The notes below the pieces were generated by a model. It saw only the letters and a program-made list of their open reading frames with translations, did not search any database and was not told the DNA's origin. A program made the translations under genes and the position numbers. A DNA stretch of 7,399 nt from Bacillota bacterium (GTDB lineage Bacteria > Bacillota > Clostridia > Lachnospirales > Cellulosilyticaceae), in NCBI GenBank assembly GCA_023415525.1, contig JAEZKI010000169.1, forward strand, positions 1-7,399. Direction: 5' to 3'. The number at the start of each line of letters is the position of its first letter. Positions within the stretch are counted from its first letter, which is position 1. Shown in pieces: positions 1-6,012 of this stretch.

Positions 1-586
1 CCGTATGCTCACCTAATTCTGTGATCTTTGTATGTTCATAAATCTTTAGTGCTTTGGATAGGGCATGAATGAATTTTAGGGGATGGAACTGGGCTTGACT
101 GGGGAATTTTATGGCACCTACTGTAGGCATAGGGAGTGGCAGCTCAGACACATATTCTGCATCATATCCAAGTTGCTGCAAAGCTTGCAATTCTCCTTCT
201 AATTTCTCGCGCTGAGAGAGAGAATAGACAAAGGAGTCTTTCACTTCATAATCACAAGCCAAAGGCTGACATATTTTTTTGAATTGTTCTAAGGCATCCC
301 TGTTTGCCTGTAAATACATTTTGGCTTTTTCTATGCCTAATTCATGGATTAACTGTTTATAGATTAGGCCATGCTGAAAGGTAATCTTTGCAGTGGTATT
401 TTCAGTGACACCACTACAAATACAATCTGCTTCCACCAAGATATAATCGATTTTAGCCTGCTGCAATAGATAAGCACAAAGTATCCCTGTTATACCGCCA
501 CCGATAATGAGTACATCTGTTTTGGCATTGCCTTCTAATGACGGAAAACTGGGGAGCTTTTCCGTTTCTTTCCAAAGAGAAACCAT
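1..586 (-). CDS. FAD-dependent oxidoreductase, N-terminal part (partial)
   Basis: I translated the minus strand from the ATG at 586-584 and it stays open for 195 codons to the window edge, so the C-terminus is missing. It begins MVSLWKETEKLPSFPSLEG. Residues about 24-38 (TDVLIIGGGITGILC) form a dinucleotide-binding Rossmann motif GxGxxG, followed by a strand ending in the acidic residue of YILVEAD that normally contacts the FAD ribose. The next part, ICSGVTENTTAKIT, fits the DAO/glycine-oxidase-like flavoprotein fold. Some clostridial relatives carry a C-terminal Rieske [2Fe-2S] domain; that end is outside the window, so its presence is unknown. The start is supported by GGAGG at 598-594 with 7 nt of spacing. 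The gene is divergent from the MATE transporter. The family is clear; the substrate is unknown. Confidence 0.88.
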   Translation of the reverse strand, partial: MVSLWKETEKLPSFPSLEGNAKTDVLIIGGGITGILCAYLLQQAKIDYILVEADCICSGVTENTTAKITFQHGLIYKQLIHELGIEKAKMYLQANRDALEQFKKICQPLACDYEVKDSFVYSLSQREKLEGELQALQQLGYDAEYVSELPLPMPTVGAIKFPSQAQFHPLKFIHALSKALKIYEHTKITELGEHT

Positions 587-890
587 ACGATAACCTCCGT
601 CCGTATTAAATAATTTGTTGTTTAGTATGTACTTATTAGTTCAAAAAATACATATAGCATTAAGGCTTTTGGGGATTTTCTATGGCTTTATTTGAGAATT
701 TATAGGTTAGGGATGAGCAAGGTATTCTATGAGCCAGTTATTAAACTAAGGGAAGGGGTAATAAAATGGATATGGTTTTTAGTACAATTTTATTGTATGA
801 TGAATTAAAAGAAAAATCTGAAAAATATTACAAATAAGTAGGTTTTATAAGTGAAGAGTATCTATTTAATTGCTAATGGGGGAGAAGTAA
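587..890. other. Divergent intergenic region, oxidoreductase / MATE
   Basis: This AT-rich spacer separates the divergent oxidoreductase and the MATE gene. On the plus strand it holds a 23-codon ORF with a good ribosome binding site (766-837, listed separately) and two much shorter ORFs, at 682-705 (MALFENL) and 729-749 (MSQLLN). I did not find a convincing -35/-10 pair on either strand, although transcripts must start here in both directions. No MerR-type or other clear operator palindrome was seen. Confidence 0.5.
766..837 (+). CDS. Candidate 23-aa leader peptide upstream of MATE gene
   Basis: A short ORF begins MDMVFSTILLYDELKEK and ends at a TAA at 835-837. It is preceded by a purine-rich ribosome binding site, AAGGGAAGGGG, at 748-758, with 7 nt before the ATG. 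It ends 53 bases before the MATE start codon, in the 5' leader of that gene. Leader peptides are known upstream of drug-resistance genes, where ribosome stalling induces expression; that role is only an inference here. It could equally be the remnant of a longer gene, because the sequence shows no homology I recognise. Its charge pattern (hydrophobic start, then Lys/Glu-rich) looks protein-like rather than random. Confidence 0.4.
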   Translation: MDMVFSTILLYDELKEKSEKYYK

Positions 891-2261
891 ATGAAAAATT
901 TAACCAAGGGGAAACCCTTAAAAGTAATCCTAGCTTTTGCAGTACCACTTTATATTGGTCAGCTCTTTCAACTTTTTTATGGTTTAGTGGATACGCGAAT
1001 TATCGGCCAAACCCTAGGAGAAGCTTCACTTGCTGCTGTAGGTACAACTACCTCATTAAGTGATTTGCTTATTGAGTTTTTAAATGGTATTATTTGTGGG
1101 TTTGGCATTATAATGGCTCATTTTTATGGGGCAAAGGATGAAAAAAAACTTAAGAAGGCTATAGGGGGAACAGCCATTTTGAGTTTAGGCATAACTATTG
1201 TTATAAGTGGGGTTGGACTTATTTTCTTGCCACAAATTCTAGATTTTATGAATGTTTCAGAGGAGTTAAGTAGGGAAGCTTATGCTTATATCCGAATCAT
1301 TATTATAGGACTTGTTGCCACTACACTCTATAATATCTGTGCAGCCATTTTACGAGCAATAGGAGATTCCTTGACGCCTCTTATCTTTTTAATTATTTCT
1401 AATATACTTAATATATTTCTAGACTACTTTTTTATTTTACAATTACATAAAGGGGTTGAGGGGGCTGCTATTGCTACTGTAATAGCACAAGCATTATCCG
1501 CCATTTTATGTTTTGGGTATATGCAAAACAAATATAAACTGATTTCTTTCCAAAAAAGTTATTTTACTTTTGACAAAGAGATTTATGGACGACTGCTTCC
1601 TAGTGGGATATCTATGGGTTTTATGATTTCTTTTGTTACAATTGGTTCACTTGCCTTGCAGACGAGCATTAATACATTAGGAACGGATATAATAGTTGCC
1701 CACACAGCTGCAAGAAAGATAACGATAATGTTTTTGATTCCTTTTTTTGTTTTAGGGACAGCCCTTGCGACTTATTGTGGTCAGAACCTGGGAGCAAAGG
1801 AGTACGGACGTATAAAAAAAGGAATCAGAAATACGATTCTAGTAGCCTTAGGGTGGTGTGGGATTGCTTTAGTTGTCCTATTCTTTTTTTCACCCTACTT
1901 AGTTAAAGTGATTACGGCAAGTGAGACGGTACAAATTATTGAAACAGCCACCTTATACTTAAAGGTCAATGTAATTTTTTATTTTTTACCTGCAGTAATT
2001 TGTATCTTGAGAAATAGTATGCAAGGCTTTGGAGATACAAAAACCCCCTTAATATCTAGTGTGATTGAACTTATAGGAAAAGTTATGATTGCCTATCTCC
2101 TGGTCCCTATTATGGGGTATTTTGGTGTCATCGTATCAGAACCTATCGTTTGGTTATTTATGGTGATTCCATTAGTGATTAGTATAAAGAGAAATCCTTT
2201 TAAGAAGATGGAGCATTTCAATGAACAATCTACAGAACTTGGAGTGACTATGGGTGAATAA
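891..2261 (+). CDS. MATE family multidrug/cation efflux transporter
   Basis: This 456-residue membrane protein has the usual length and about 12 hydrophobic segments of the MATE family, which exports drugs or metabolites in exchange for Na+ or H+. The two homologous halves are visible: AHFYGAKDEKKLKKAI (about 76-91) is mirrored by GQNLGAKEYGRIKKGI (about 297-312), and AIGDSLTP (156-163) by GFGDTKTP (379-386). The N-terminal segment VDTRIIGQTLGEASLAAVG (33-51) is typical of clostridial NorM/DinF-like members. The start is well supported by GGGGGAG at 879-885 with 5 nt of spacing. A GTG at 851 opens a different, overlapping frame and is not a better start. The substrate cannot be read from sequence. 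A small candidate leader ORF upstream hints at post-transcriptional control. The gene appears intact and monocistronic. Confidence 0.95.
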   Translation: MKNLTKGKPLKVILAFAVPLYIGQLFQLFYGLVDTRIIGQTLGEASLAAVGTTTSLSDLLIEFLNGIICGFGIIMAHFYGAKDEKKLKKAIGGTAILSLGITIVISGVGLIFLPQILDFMNVSEELSREAYAYIRIIIIGLVATTLYNICAAILRAIGDSLTPLIFLIISNILNIFLDYFFILQLHKGVEGAAIATVIAQALSAILCFGYMQNKYKLISFQKSYFTFDKEIYGRLLPSGISMGFMISFVTIGSLALQTSINTLGTDIIVAHTAARKITIMFLIPFFVLGTALATYCGQNLGAKEYGRIKKGIRNTILVALGWCGIALVVLFFFSPYLVKVITASETVQIIETATLYLKVNVIFYFLPAVICILRNSMQGFGDTKTPLISSVIELIGKVMIAYLLVPIMGYFGVIVSEPIVWLFMVIPLVISIKRNPFKKMEHFNEQSTELGVTMGE

Positions 2262-2274
2262 AGAGAGCTTTAAT

Positions 2275-2310
2275 AAAAAAGTATTGGACGCTAATGCCTA
2301 ACGTTTTTTT
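2275..2310 (+). terminator. Weak putative terminator after MATE gene
   Basis: An A-rich stretch is followed by a weak imperfect stem (TTGG with CCTAA, including a wobble pair) and a seven-T run at 2304-2310. The position just after the MATE stop codon fits rho-independent termination, but the stem is poor, so this is a tentative call. Confidence 0.35.
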
Positions 2311-2373
2311 ATAGATTTAAGGAGGTTTTACTTTGATTTAAAATGTAAGATAGGATTGGAAATATATTAGCCT

Positions 2374-2379
2374 TATAAT
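2374..2379 (+). promoter_or_regulatory. Possible -10 box for the lipoprotein/EcsC unit
   Basis: A perfect TATAAT lies about 170 bases upstream of the lipoprotein start. The -35 region at 17 bp spacing (TAGGAT) is poor, so the promoter would need an activator or the match is chance in AT-rich DNA. Confidence 0.25.
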
Positions 2380-2547
2380 ACAATGAACTTATTGATAAGA
2401 GTGAATTGTTAAATACATTTTGTGGTATTTTATCTATAATCCATTATTTTTGAGTCAGTACATGGGAAATCTGATTTTTGATATAAGCATTTAATAATAA
2501 AATAGGATTTATAGAAAAAGTAATATGAATTGGCAAGGTGAATAATT

Positions 2548-3405
2548 ATGAGAAAGAAAACAGTTCTAGTGGTTATGACAATGACACTATTATTGACGGG
2601 TTGCAAAGAAGGGGTGTCACCCACTGTAAATGACATAACTAGCAAAGAGTCAGCGGCACCTATCCTAAATGAAATGGGAGATATGGATATTATTGATGAG
2701 GTGAGAAGCTTAATAACCCCTTACTTGTCAGAATATCCAGAAGGAATAGAGGTTAAGGAGGCTTACAAAGGGGATATAGGAAAGGATGGGCAAGTGGAGC
2801 TTGTTGCTGTTCTGGAGTATTTTGTACCTAGAGGGCCAGAATCAGAGAGGGGAGAACATTATTCTAGAATCCTGTGTTTATTTACTCCTCAAGGGGAGAA
2901 ATATGCATTAGCTTATCGTAATGATTGGATTCTTCCAAATAGCGACAGTGGTGGCGTATTAGGAGATCCTTTTGTAGGGATAGAAATAAAAGATGGTGTA
3001 CTGGTTCTTTCGAGATATGGAGGAAGTTCATCGAGATGGGGCTATGACTACCTATTTGAGATGTCTAAAGAGGAACTTGTCTTAACAAAAGTAGTAGAAA
3101 TAAATCATAGTACCCATACTGGAAATGGCATAGATAAAATACGGCAACGCTATTATCCAGATATGAAGAAGATAGACCTTCCTTGTGAGCAAGAAATACG
3201 AGATAATTATTCGACTTTATTAGGCTATGAAGTACCTAGCTATTATTATAAAAGTGAAGAAGGCACATTAGAATATGAGTCTATAGATTTTCATTTTGGC
3301 TATGAAAGATGGGAACATAGGGTGGAGTTTGTGCCTAACTCTGAGAATGATATAGATAGCCTATCTTATTACATATGGGATGATACAGGGGAAGTCGAGA
3401 AATAA
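2548..3405 (+). CDS. Lipoprotein of unknown function
   Basis: The 285-residue product starts MRKKTVLVVM with a short hydrophobic stretch ending in a lipobox, L16-T17-G18-C19. It should therefore be cleaved by signal peptidase II and anchored by diacylglyceryl-Cys19 on the outer face of the membrane. The mature part opens with a Ser/Thr/Glu-rich linker. It then has GDIGKDGQVEL (75-85), a degenerate version of the GDxNxDGxxDL segment seen in many secreted FG-GAP-like or hypothetical lipoproteins. The later part is rich in aromatic and acidic residues (DPFVGIEIKDGVLVL, YGGSSSRWGYDYLFE) and is probably a beta-rich domain. The pattern resembles hypothetical lipoproteins I recall from Firmicutes, but no function is known to me. 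The next gene starts 34 bases downstream in the same direction, so they are probably cotranscribed. Confidence 0.85.
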   Translation: MRKKTVLVVMTMTLLLTGCKEGVSPTVNDITSKESAAPILNEMGDMDIIDEVRSLITPYLSEYPEGIEVKEAYKGDIGKDGQVELVAVLEYFVPRGPESERGEHYSRILCLFTPQGEKYALAYRNDWILPNSDSGGVLGDPFVGIEIKDGVLVLSRYGGSSSRWGYDYLFEMSKEELVLTKVVEINHSTHTGNGIDKIRQRYYPDMKKIDLPCEQEIRDNYSTLLGYEVPSYYYKSEEGTLEYESIDFHFGYERWEHRVEFVPNSENDIDSLSYYIWDDTGEVEK

Positions 3406-3439
3406 TAAAAAAATAAAATAAAAGAGATGGAGGTAGGCT

Positions 3440-4246
3440 GTGGGACTATTTGAAAAAATGCCAGCAGTGGATAAAGAATGGGAGAAAGTCTTAAAGCAAG
3501 AAAAAAAGTTTCTTGAAAAAAGACTGGAGAAAAAAGAATCTATTTTAAATCAAAAGCTGGCAGAAAAAATACCAAAGAAGTTACAAGATACATTAGATAC
3601 TGCTTTTTATAAAGCTTTTTCTATGATATTTGAAAAGGGCACAGCAGTTATCGAGAAAACTTATAACCGTGAAACCCTTGAACAGGACTATAAGGTTCAG
3701 CAGTATGCAGTAGAGATCAAACAAAATAAAAAAGCCTTTCGTACTTTGACTCAAAATGCTAGTTATTCAGGAGTGAAGAATGTGGCTACATCCAGCCTAA
3801 TGGGTATAGGTATGGGAGCGCTAGGAATAGGTCTTCCAGATATTCCTCTTTTTACAGGAATGATTTTTAAGAGTATTTATGAGATTGCTTTACGTTATGG
3901 CTATGAGTATGAAACACAAGAGGAGCAGATTTACATTTTGCTTTTAATACAGGGAGCACTTTCTTATGGAGAAGACCTTAGGGAGCTTAATGAGGAGATT
4001 AATACGTATATAGCAACGCAACAGTTCTCAAAGAGTGAGGACAAGGAGGAAGAGCTTAGAAATGCAGCAGCTGCACTTTCTAAAGAATTATTATATATGA
4101 AGTTTTTACAAGGTATACCTATTATAGGTGTCGTAGGTGGGGCATATGATGCAGTTTATATGCAAAGGATAACAGAATATGTGGAGTTAAAATATCGCCA
4201 TCGCTACCTATATGATGAGAAAAAACGAGAACTTAAAGGAAAGTAA
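3440..4246 (+). CDS. EcsC family protein
   Basis: I take the GTG at 3440-3442 as start because GGAGG (3429-3433) sits 6 nt before it; the first in-frame ATG, at 3458, is badly placed. The 268-residue product matches the EcsC family, whose core is recognisable in NVATSSLMGIGMGALGIGLPD, PLFTGMIFKSIYEIALRYGY and EEQIYILLLIQGALSYGE. Residues about 10-50 are Lys/Glu-rich and likely form a coiled coil. The conserved Gly-rich hydrophobic region (about 115-145) and a second one near residues 220-240 (FLQGIPIIGVVGGAYD) suggest membrane association. In Bacillus, ecsC is the third gene of the ecsABC transporter operon, but no ABC transporter genes are next to it here. The biochemical role of the family is unclear. 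It is probably cotranscribed with the lipoprotein gene. Confidence 0.88.
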   Translation: MGLFEKMPAVDKEWEKVLKQEKKFLEKRLEKKESILNQKLAEKIPKKLQDTLDTAFYKAFSMIFEKGTAVIEKTYNRETLEQDYKVQQYAVEIKQNKKAFRTLTQNASYSGVKNVATSSLMGIGMGALGIGLPDIPLFTGMIFKSIYEIALRYGYEYETQEEQIYILLLIQGALSYGEDLRELNEEINTYIATQQFSKSEDKEEELRNAAAALSKELLYMKFLQGIPIIGVVGGAYDAVYMQRITEYVELKYRHRYLYDEKKRELKGK

Positions 4247-4249
4247 TAA

Positions 4250-4425
4250 GAAAAAGATGGGAGTTGGGGAGGGCCGCAGAGGAAAAAAGTAACTCTTCCA
4301 GACTGCTTATCTCCGCTACGCTGAAAAGCGCGCCGCTACGAAGGCAGCTTACAGAGTTACTTTTTTCCTCTGCTAGGCTCCTTCATCTCGCCATTCTTTA
4401 TCTTAACGGGAGAGATGAAGGATTA
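4250..4425. repeat. Large GC-rich inverted-repeat element
   Basis: A perfect 21-bp inverted repeat, 4276-4296 against 4353-4373 (GCAGAGGAAAAAAG... / ...CTTTTTTCCTCTGC), encloses a 56-nt loop. The loop is itself structured: CTGC 4303-4306 with GCAG 4344-4347, a CGCT-GAAA-AGCG hairpin with a GNRA-type loop at 4319-4330, and a direct repeat CCGCTACG. The outer flanks extend the symmetry imperfectly. A second inverted repeat, TCCTTCATCTC 4379-4389 against GAGATGAAGGA 4412-4422, sits on the right. The element is GC-richer than its surroundings and fills the gap between two convergent genes. It could act as a bidirectional terminator, because T6 occurs near the arm on both strands, or be a copy of a dispersed palindromic repeat or MITE. 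Copy number in the genome would decide between these. Confidence 0.75.
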
Positions 4426-4472
4426 AAAGATTAATATTATATTGGATGATTAGAAATTATGAAATTAAGTAT

Positions 4473-5110
4473 CTATTCAGCAAGAAAGCCACTAATAAGG
4501 GGCCAATACTCTTGGCAATCATCAATGGAATTATGGCCAACATCAGGGATTTCTGTATAGGTGACTTCACCCCCAAAGCTTTTGGCTAGCTTTTTAGTAA
4601 GGGAGGTGGGGACAAGCCAATCATTTAAACCTGCTAAGATATAGACAGGAGAAGTCACATTGGGGGCATATTTTTTAGAATGTAGTCATAGATTTCTTGT
4701 GAATCCGCATAGAGCTTTTCAGCACTGGGCTCTCCATCACTCGTTAGGTAGCCTCTATAATGCATAAGAACAATAGACCAGTCACTAAGTCCAGTCATCT
4801 TAGGAGGAAGTGAAGAGATATCTTCTGCATTGGCCCCAAAATAAAAGAGGAGCTTCTTAGGTTTAGATGTAGCTGGCTGCATCCAATACCCGCGAAGCAC
4901 ACACCCATCACTCATACTGATTTCAAGGGGCTTGGCCATATCTTCAGGGAAATTTCCACAAGAAACTTCTTCAGGCCCCATATAGGCTAAAGAAAAGATA
5001 AGCCTATCTTGGAGAAAGAATAGGAGCACACAAATAAGGAGATAAAGAGTCATTAAAAGGATAAAAATTTTCTTTATAAGTGTGATAGATTTTGAATTAG
5101 ACTGTTTCAT
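4473..5110 (-). pseudogene. Alpha/beta hydrolase, broken by internal deletion and frameshift
   Basis: Two adjoining minus-strand frames encode the two ends of one membrane-anchored alpha/beta hydrolase. The first (5110-4655, 151 aa) has a transmembrane anchor (about 12-33), an oxyanion-region motif FYFGANAEDIS and HYRGYLTSDGEPS. It ends at TGA just after KNMPP. The second (from a GTG at 4658, to 4473, 61 aa) continues TSPVYILAGLNDWLVP, with the catalytic acid Asp, and VGHNSIDD, with the catalytic His. The intervening GxSxG nucleophile block and its surroundings, perhaps 60-80 residues judging by the family's usual length, are absent, and the frame changes at the join beside a run of five C. 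Without the nucleophile neither piece can be an active hydrolase. AAGGAGG at 5121-5115 still marks the original start. A sequencing or assembly error cannot account for a missing block unless sequence was collapsed. Confidence 0.85.
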
Positions 5111-5322
5111 AAAACCTCCTTGATAAATTTAATATGATTCTTTAAGTCATGGGGTGGCATTCTAGAGATTATATCCTAAGGCAAAAGTTTAGTAAGTTGT
5201 TACATTCTTATATTATACAAATGAAATAGTGAAATAATATATAATTTTAAATATTTAATATTTATCTTGTGTTATCTCTGAATTTTCACTTGGGGAATAT
5301 TGTTGCTAAAGAGTGTATATGT

Positions 5323-5350
5323 AGAGAGCAGCAGTTAATTCTCGCTCTCT
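5323..5350. repeat. Short inverted repeat upstream of module 1 promoter
   Basis: AGAGAGC (5323-5329) and GCTCTCT (5344-5350) form a 7-bp stem around a 14-nt loop, 10 bases before the -35 box. No T-run follows, so a terminator is unlikely. It could be a regulator-binding site or be accidental. Confidence 0.35.
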
Positions 5351-5359
5351 TTAAGTAGA

Positions 5360-5388
5360 TTGACTTTTTGAAATGTTATTAGTAATAT
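5360..5388 (+). promoter_or_regulatory. Sigma-A-type promoter of leader module 1
   Basis: TTGACT (5360-5365) matches the -35 consensus at 5 of 6 positions. It is followed at exactly 17 bp by TAATAT (5383-5388), 4 of 6. Transcription would start near 5395, giving about 40 nt of leader before the 8-codon ORF. Confidence 0.6.
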
Positions 5389-5433
5389 TTAAAATAATAC
5401 AGATTATTTAGAAAGTAAAAAGGAGAATCATAT

Positions 5434-5460
5434 ATGAGTACACCAGTTATATTTGCTTAG
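5434..5460 (+). CDS. 8-codon leader peptide MSTPVIFA (module 1)
   Basis: The ORF ATG..TAG encodes MSTPVIFA. AAGGAG (5420-5425) lies 8 nt upstream, a proper ribosome binding site. A hairpin starts within the stop codon (5459), and the CD3324-family gene begins 68 bases further on. A second ORF of the same length and nearly the same sequence (MTTPNYFA, 5921-5947) occupies the same place before the next gene, which is the main argument that this one is real. The shared pattern is M-[ST]-T-P-x-x-F-A. I infer a regulatory leader peptide rather than a functional product. The signal it would sense is unknown. Confidence 0.65.
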   Translation: MSTPVIFA

Positions 5461-5495
5461 CAATAGCTATGCAAAAAAGACATATAGCTATTGCT
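5459..5495 (+). promoter_or_regulatory. Leader hairpin of module 1, with alternative pairing
   Basis: AGCAATAGCTAT (5459-5470) and ATAGCTATTGCT (5484-5495) form a perfect 12-bp stem around a 13-nt loop. The first two bases belong to the leader TAG. No T-run follows, so it is not an intrinsic terminator. Part of the 3' arm, TATAGCT (5483-5489), is also complementary to AGCTATA (5532-5538), the second codon onward of the next gene. The two pairings are mutually exclusive. A ribosome on the end of the leader ORF would cover the 5' arm. Confidence 0.65.
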
Positions 5496-5528
5496 GTTCC
5501 TAGAAGAAAATTTTTATAGGAGGCAAAT

Positions 5529-5819
5529 ATGAGCTATAGACGAGTAGAAGAAATTCTGCCTTTAGAAATTATAAAATTAATTCAAGAGTATGTAGAGGGG
5601 GAAAATATTTATATTCCCAAGAAGTTAGATAATAGAGCAAGCTGGGGTGAAAAAACAGCCATTCGCCAGGAAACAGATGCTAGGAATCAACACATATATG
5701 CGGACTATTTGCGAGGGCTATCAGTACAAGAATTAGCAGGTAAGTATTATCTATCTCAAAAAAGCATACAGAGAATTATTCGAAAGGAAAAATTAGAAAG
5801 AGCCGGTATCTCAAGTTGA
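5529..5819 (+). CDS. CD3324 family protein, Mor-like helix-turn-helix
   Basis: This 96-residue protein resembles the small CD3324 family of Clostridia. The N-terminal half (SYRRVEEILPLEIIKLIQEY, then GENIYIPKK at 24-32) and the C-terminal helix-turn-helix (about 57-86, YADYLRGLSVQELAGKYYLS then QKSIQRIIRKEK) follow the layout of Mor-type transcription activators of phage Mu. DNA binding is likely and the target is unknown. AGGAGG (5518-5523) lies 5 nt before the ATG. Weak pairing of CCTA (5499-5502) with TAGG (5517-5520) partly covers that site. The gene has its own promoter, its own leader peptide and hairpin, and a terminator overlapping its 3' end, so it is a self-contained regulated unit. 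Confidence 0.85.
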   Translation: MSYRRVEEILPLEIIKLIQEYVEGENIYIPKKLDNRASWGEKTAIRQETDARNQHIYADYLRGLSVQELAGKYYLSQKSIQRIIRKEKLERAGISS

Positions 5820-5840
5820 GCTGCCGGCTCAAAGTTTTTT
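5800..5840 (+). terminator. Rho-independent terminator of module 1
   Basis: GAGCCGG (5800-5806) pairs with CCGGCTC (5824-5830), and CTCAA (5810-5814) with TTGAG (5816-5820), with a small internal loop between the two stems. AAAG and six T (5835-5840) follow. The 5' arm lies within the last codons of the CD3324-family gene and the TGA stop is inside the stem. It separates module 1 from module 2. Confidence 0.8.
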
Positions 5841-5875
5841 CGAATTGTTTTTGAGGTAGGCACTCCTTGCTTATT

Positions 5876-5886
5876 TGCTATAGAAT
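5876..5886 (+). promoter_or_regulatory. Possible extended -10 promoter of leader module 2
   Basis: TGCTATAGAAT fits an extended -10 (TGn followed by TATAGA) about 37 bases before the second leader ORF and downstream of the module 1 terminator. No -35 at suitable spacing is convincing. A promoter is expected here because the terminator at 5840 should end upstream transcripts. Confidence 0.4.
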
Positions 5887-5920
5887 TAAGGATAGAAATC
5901 AAAAAGGAGGGTAAAGGCTT

Positions 5921-5947
5921 ATGACTACACCTAATTATTTTGCATAG
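5921..5947 (+). CDS. 8-codon leader peptide MTTPNYFA (module 2)
   Basis: The ORF ATG..TAG encodes MTTPNYFA. A strong AAAGGAGG (5903-5910) lies 10 nt upstream. It matches the module 1 leader in length, in five of eight residues (M, T, P, F, A) plus an S/T exchange, and in having a stem-loop that starts at the last base of its TAG. The downstream gene starts 65 bases after the stop. I infer a regulatory leader peptide that shares ancestry or mechanism with the first. I do not recognise it as a known leader. Confidence 0.65.
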   Translation: MTTPNYFA

Positions 5948-5986
5948 CACAGCTATTGCAAATCTAAAAATAGTAATAGCTTGTGC
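5947..5986 (+). promoter_or_regulatory. Leader hairpin of module 2, with alternative pairings
   Basis: GCACAGCTATTGC (5947-5959) pairs with GTAATAGC-T-TGTGC (5973-5986): 13 pairs with one G-U wobble and one bulged T. The 3' arm segment 5975-5984 can instead pair with 6013-6022, covering the start codon and codons 2-3 of the DUF1062 gene. TGCATC (5984-5989) can also pair with GATGCA (6005-6010), flanking the ribosome binding site. All of these compete for the same 3' arm, which suggests a translational switch driven by ribosome position on the leader ORF. Confidence 0.6.
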
Positions 5987-6012
5987 ATCGGAATAAAATA
6001 AGGAGATGCAAA

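Larger units (their letters stand above)
2262..2547. other. Intergenic region between MATE and lipoprotein genes
   Basis: This 286-base spacer contains the weak terminator, an orphan AAGGAGG at 2320-2326 that leads only into TTG-ATT-TAA, and a perfect TATAAT at 2374-2379 with no good -35. The lipoprotein gene's own ribosome binding site, AAGGTGA, is at 2535-2541, 6 nt before its ATG. A minus-strand frame across 2430-2645 has no ribosome binding site I can see and overlaps the lipoprotein start, so I treat it as chance. Confidence 0.5.
5111..5433. other. Divergent intergenic region, hydrolase / leader module 1
   Basis: This 323-base AT-rich region lies between divergent genes. It contains the hydrolase ribosome binding site, a possible minus-strand -10 (TATAAT, 5217-5212) without a good -35, a short inverted repeat (5323-5350), and the plus-strand promoter of the first leader module (5360-5388). 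No other gene was seen. Confidence 0.6.

Noticed and set aside
851..1063. 70-codon plus-strand frame starting at a GTG
   Set aside because: It overlaps the start of the MATE gene in another frame, has no ribosome binding site, and its translation is low-complexity chance sequence.
2430..2645. 71-codon minus-strand frame
   Set aside because: It lies antisense to the lipoprotein signal peptide region, has no ribosome binding site, and its hydrophobic translation follows from the AT-rich spacer.
5323..5350. Inverted repeat as an intrinsic terminator
   Set aside because: Only two T follow the stem, and no gene ends just upstream on that strand.
5756..5950. 64-codon minus-strand frame
   Set aside because: It is antisense to the CD3324-family 3' end, the terminator and the second leader ORF, with no supporting site.
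5459..5986. The two leader hairpins as intrinsic terminators or a transcription attenuator
   Set aside because: Neither is followed directly by a T-run, so control is more likely at translation.
5983..6012. ATG at 5983 as the DUF1062 start (10 extra residues)
   Set aside because: It lies inside the leader hairpin, has no ribosome binding site, and the added residues do not fit the family, which begins MSYLKEY.
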